This document shows positions 63,365-64,000 of a DNA stretch of 64,000 bases, piece after piece. The notes below the pieces were generated by a model, which saw only the letters and a program-made list of their open reading frames with translations, was not told where the DNA came from and did not search any database. The stretch lies in the NCBI GenBank assembly GCA_016748015.1, contig JAAOMT010000299.1, positions 142,688 to 206,687 on the forward strand, given 5' to 3'. How positions within the stretch are numbered: the stretch's first letter is position 1; the number at the start of each line of letters is the position of its first letter. This DNA is from Geosiphon pyriformis. Taxonomy: Eukaryota > Glomeromycota > Glomeromycetes > Archaeosporales > Geosiphonaceae. The position numbers were made by a program, and so were the translations under genes.

Positions 63365-64000
63365 CTAATGAAAAGAACAATGCCCAAGTATGGCTCAATA
63401 ATATGGAAAAAGTTATTGCAGCCAATAGATAGAACAATGACAGAGCTCTTCAAGCAATCCCTTATTTTCTCTAAGATACTGCCAATTCATGATATCAGAA
63501 TCTAGCTGTCAAACCACAAACTTTCCAAGAATTCAAACTGGAATTCATAAGATATTTCAGTAACAATAATAGCATTAACTGCTTGGCAAATACTTTTATC
63601 ACCATTAAGAGAAAAGTAAAGCAGTTACTACATATCTAGAATGCTTCCACAGAAATCTGTACCAAATTTAAGTTATTAACACTAACTATTTTACAGTGAC
63701 CCAGATTCTAAATCAGTTTATTCATGAATTATGCAGTAACATCTTCCAATACATATATCCATTACATCCAGCTAATCTTCAAGCCACTGTTACTGATGCC
63801 AAAGACTTTAAATCTGCTGAACTCAAAACCAACCATGCCCAAGCCATAAATTTAGTAATGAATGAATCATCTGACTTGAATGCCAAATTGAAACAATTCA
63901 TTGAATCAATTAATCAAAAAATTAAGGAATACTTAGCTAACAATCAGCCAATTTATCAACCTCTATAATGACACAATAATCAGAAAAACTCAAATTGTTC
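63365..64000 (+). pseudogene. Element E gag, third piece, running off the window
   Basis: It resumes exactly where 43254 stopped: TNEKNNAQVWLNNMEKVIAA follows EKFTS as in the B gag. Then come ALQAIPYF, FQEFKLEFIRYFSNNNSIN and, after a frameshift, the 90-codon open stretch 63696-63968 (QILNQFIHELCSN ... DAKDFKSAELKTNHAQAINLVMN ... LKQFIESINQKIKEYLAN). The knuckle, protease and pol should follow outside the window. Confidence 0.88.

Larger units (their letters stand above)
31071..64000 (+). mobile_element. Element E: dUTPase-type Ty3/gypsy (alpha LTR), gag split by B and C
   Basis: E supplies a 5' LTR (31071-31958), a PBS and three gag pieces: 31979-32444, 42709-43254 and 63365-64000. The pieces join in reading order when B and C, with their 4-bp target repeats, are removed. 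Its pol and 3' LTR must lie beyond 64000. E sits in the 3' LTR of F in the same orientation. Confidence 0.9.

Noticed and set aside
1-64000. Classical RIP as the main mutational process
   Set aside because: The visible bias is loss of CpG rather than a clear CpA-to-TpA signature, and single-copy pieces decay alike. Dinucleotide counts would be needed to exclude a minor RIP contribution.

Overview
Organism and overall picture. I recognise no host gene, rRNA or tRNA gene. Nearly every base can be assigned to LTR retrotransposons of the Ty3/gypsy type, mostly decayed and inserted into one another. The strong AT bias, the eukaryotic element types and protein sequences that resemble repeat-derived proteins I remember from arbuscular mycorrhizal fungi (Rhizophagus/Glomus type) suggest a Glomeromycotina genome. 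That assignment is an inference from memory.

Layout. Eleven insertions are visible, called A to K here. F(+) is the outermost element: pieces 19429-21219 and 29992-31070, with more expected beyond both edges. F is interrupted by I(+), whose right end is 19428; by G(-), 21220-29991; and by E(+), from 31071 to the right edge. The 5' LTR of I is interrupted by J(-), of which only the gag start and 5' LTR are in view. J is interrupted by A(+) (1-5586, 5' part off the left edge) and by the short element K(-) (6031-9464). G carries a solo LTR, H(+) (28548-29575). The gag of E is split by B(-) (32445-42708) and C(-) (43255-63364). C is split by D(-) (52407-62468) at its gag start. Six insertions have both flanks in the window, and each has a matching or one-mismatch 4-bp target duplication. 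Element-internal frames rejoin across the gaps.

The elements. A, B, C, D, E, F, I, J, K and H belong to one superfamily with three LTR subfamilies: alpha (A, B, C, E), beta (D, F, J) and gamma (H, I, K). The inferred gene order is: a gag whose frame has no early AUG and probably starts at a GUG in Kozak context; CCHC knuckle; aspartic protease; a cysteine-rich domain; a trimeric-type dUTPase; reverse transcriptase; RNase H; integrase; and a conserved C-terminal domain I do not recognise. In B, gag through RNase H lies essentially in one frame, so a single Gag-Pol polyprotein is likely. G is a different family without dUTPase. Its gag and pol frames are joined by a textbook -1 frameshift signal (TTTAAAC, stop, hairpin).

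Regulation and age. Each LTR subfamily has its own short inverted-repeat array just upstream of a TATA box. The alpha array contains TTCnnGAA heat-shock-like pairs. The LTR-PBS junction can fold into a stem that hides the primer-binding site. A second LTR hairpin shows two compensatory base-pair changes between subfamilies. B is the best preserved copy. CpG loss and stop density rise in D, C, A and F, matching the nesting order. No copy looks autonomous as written: all six visible RT active sites read YLDN or YLNN instead of YxDD, and every pol has stops.
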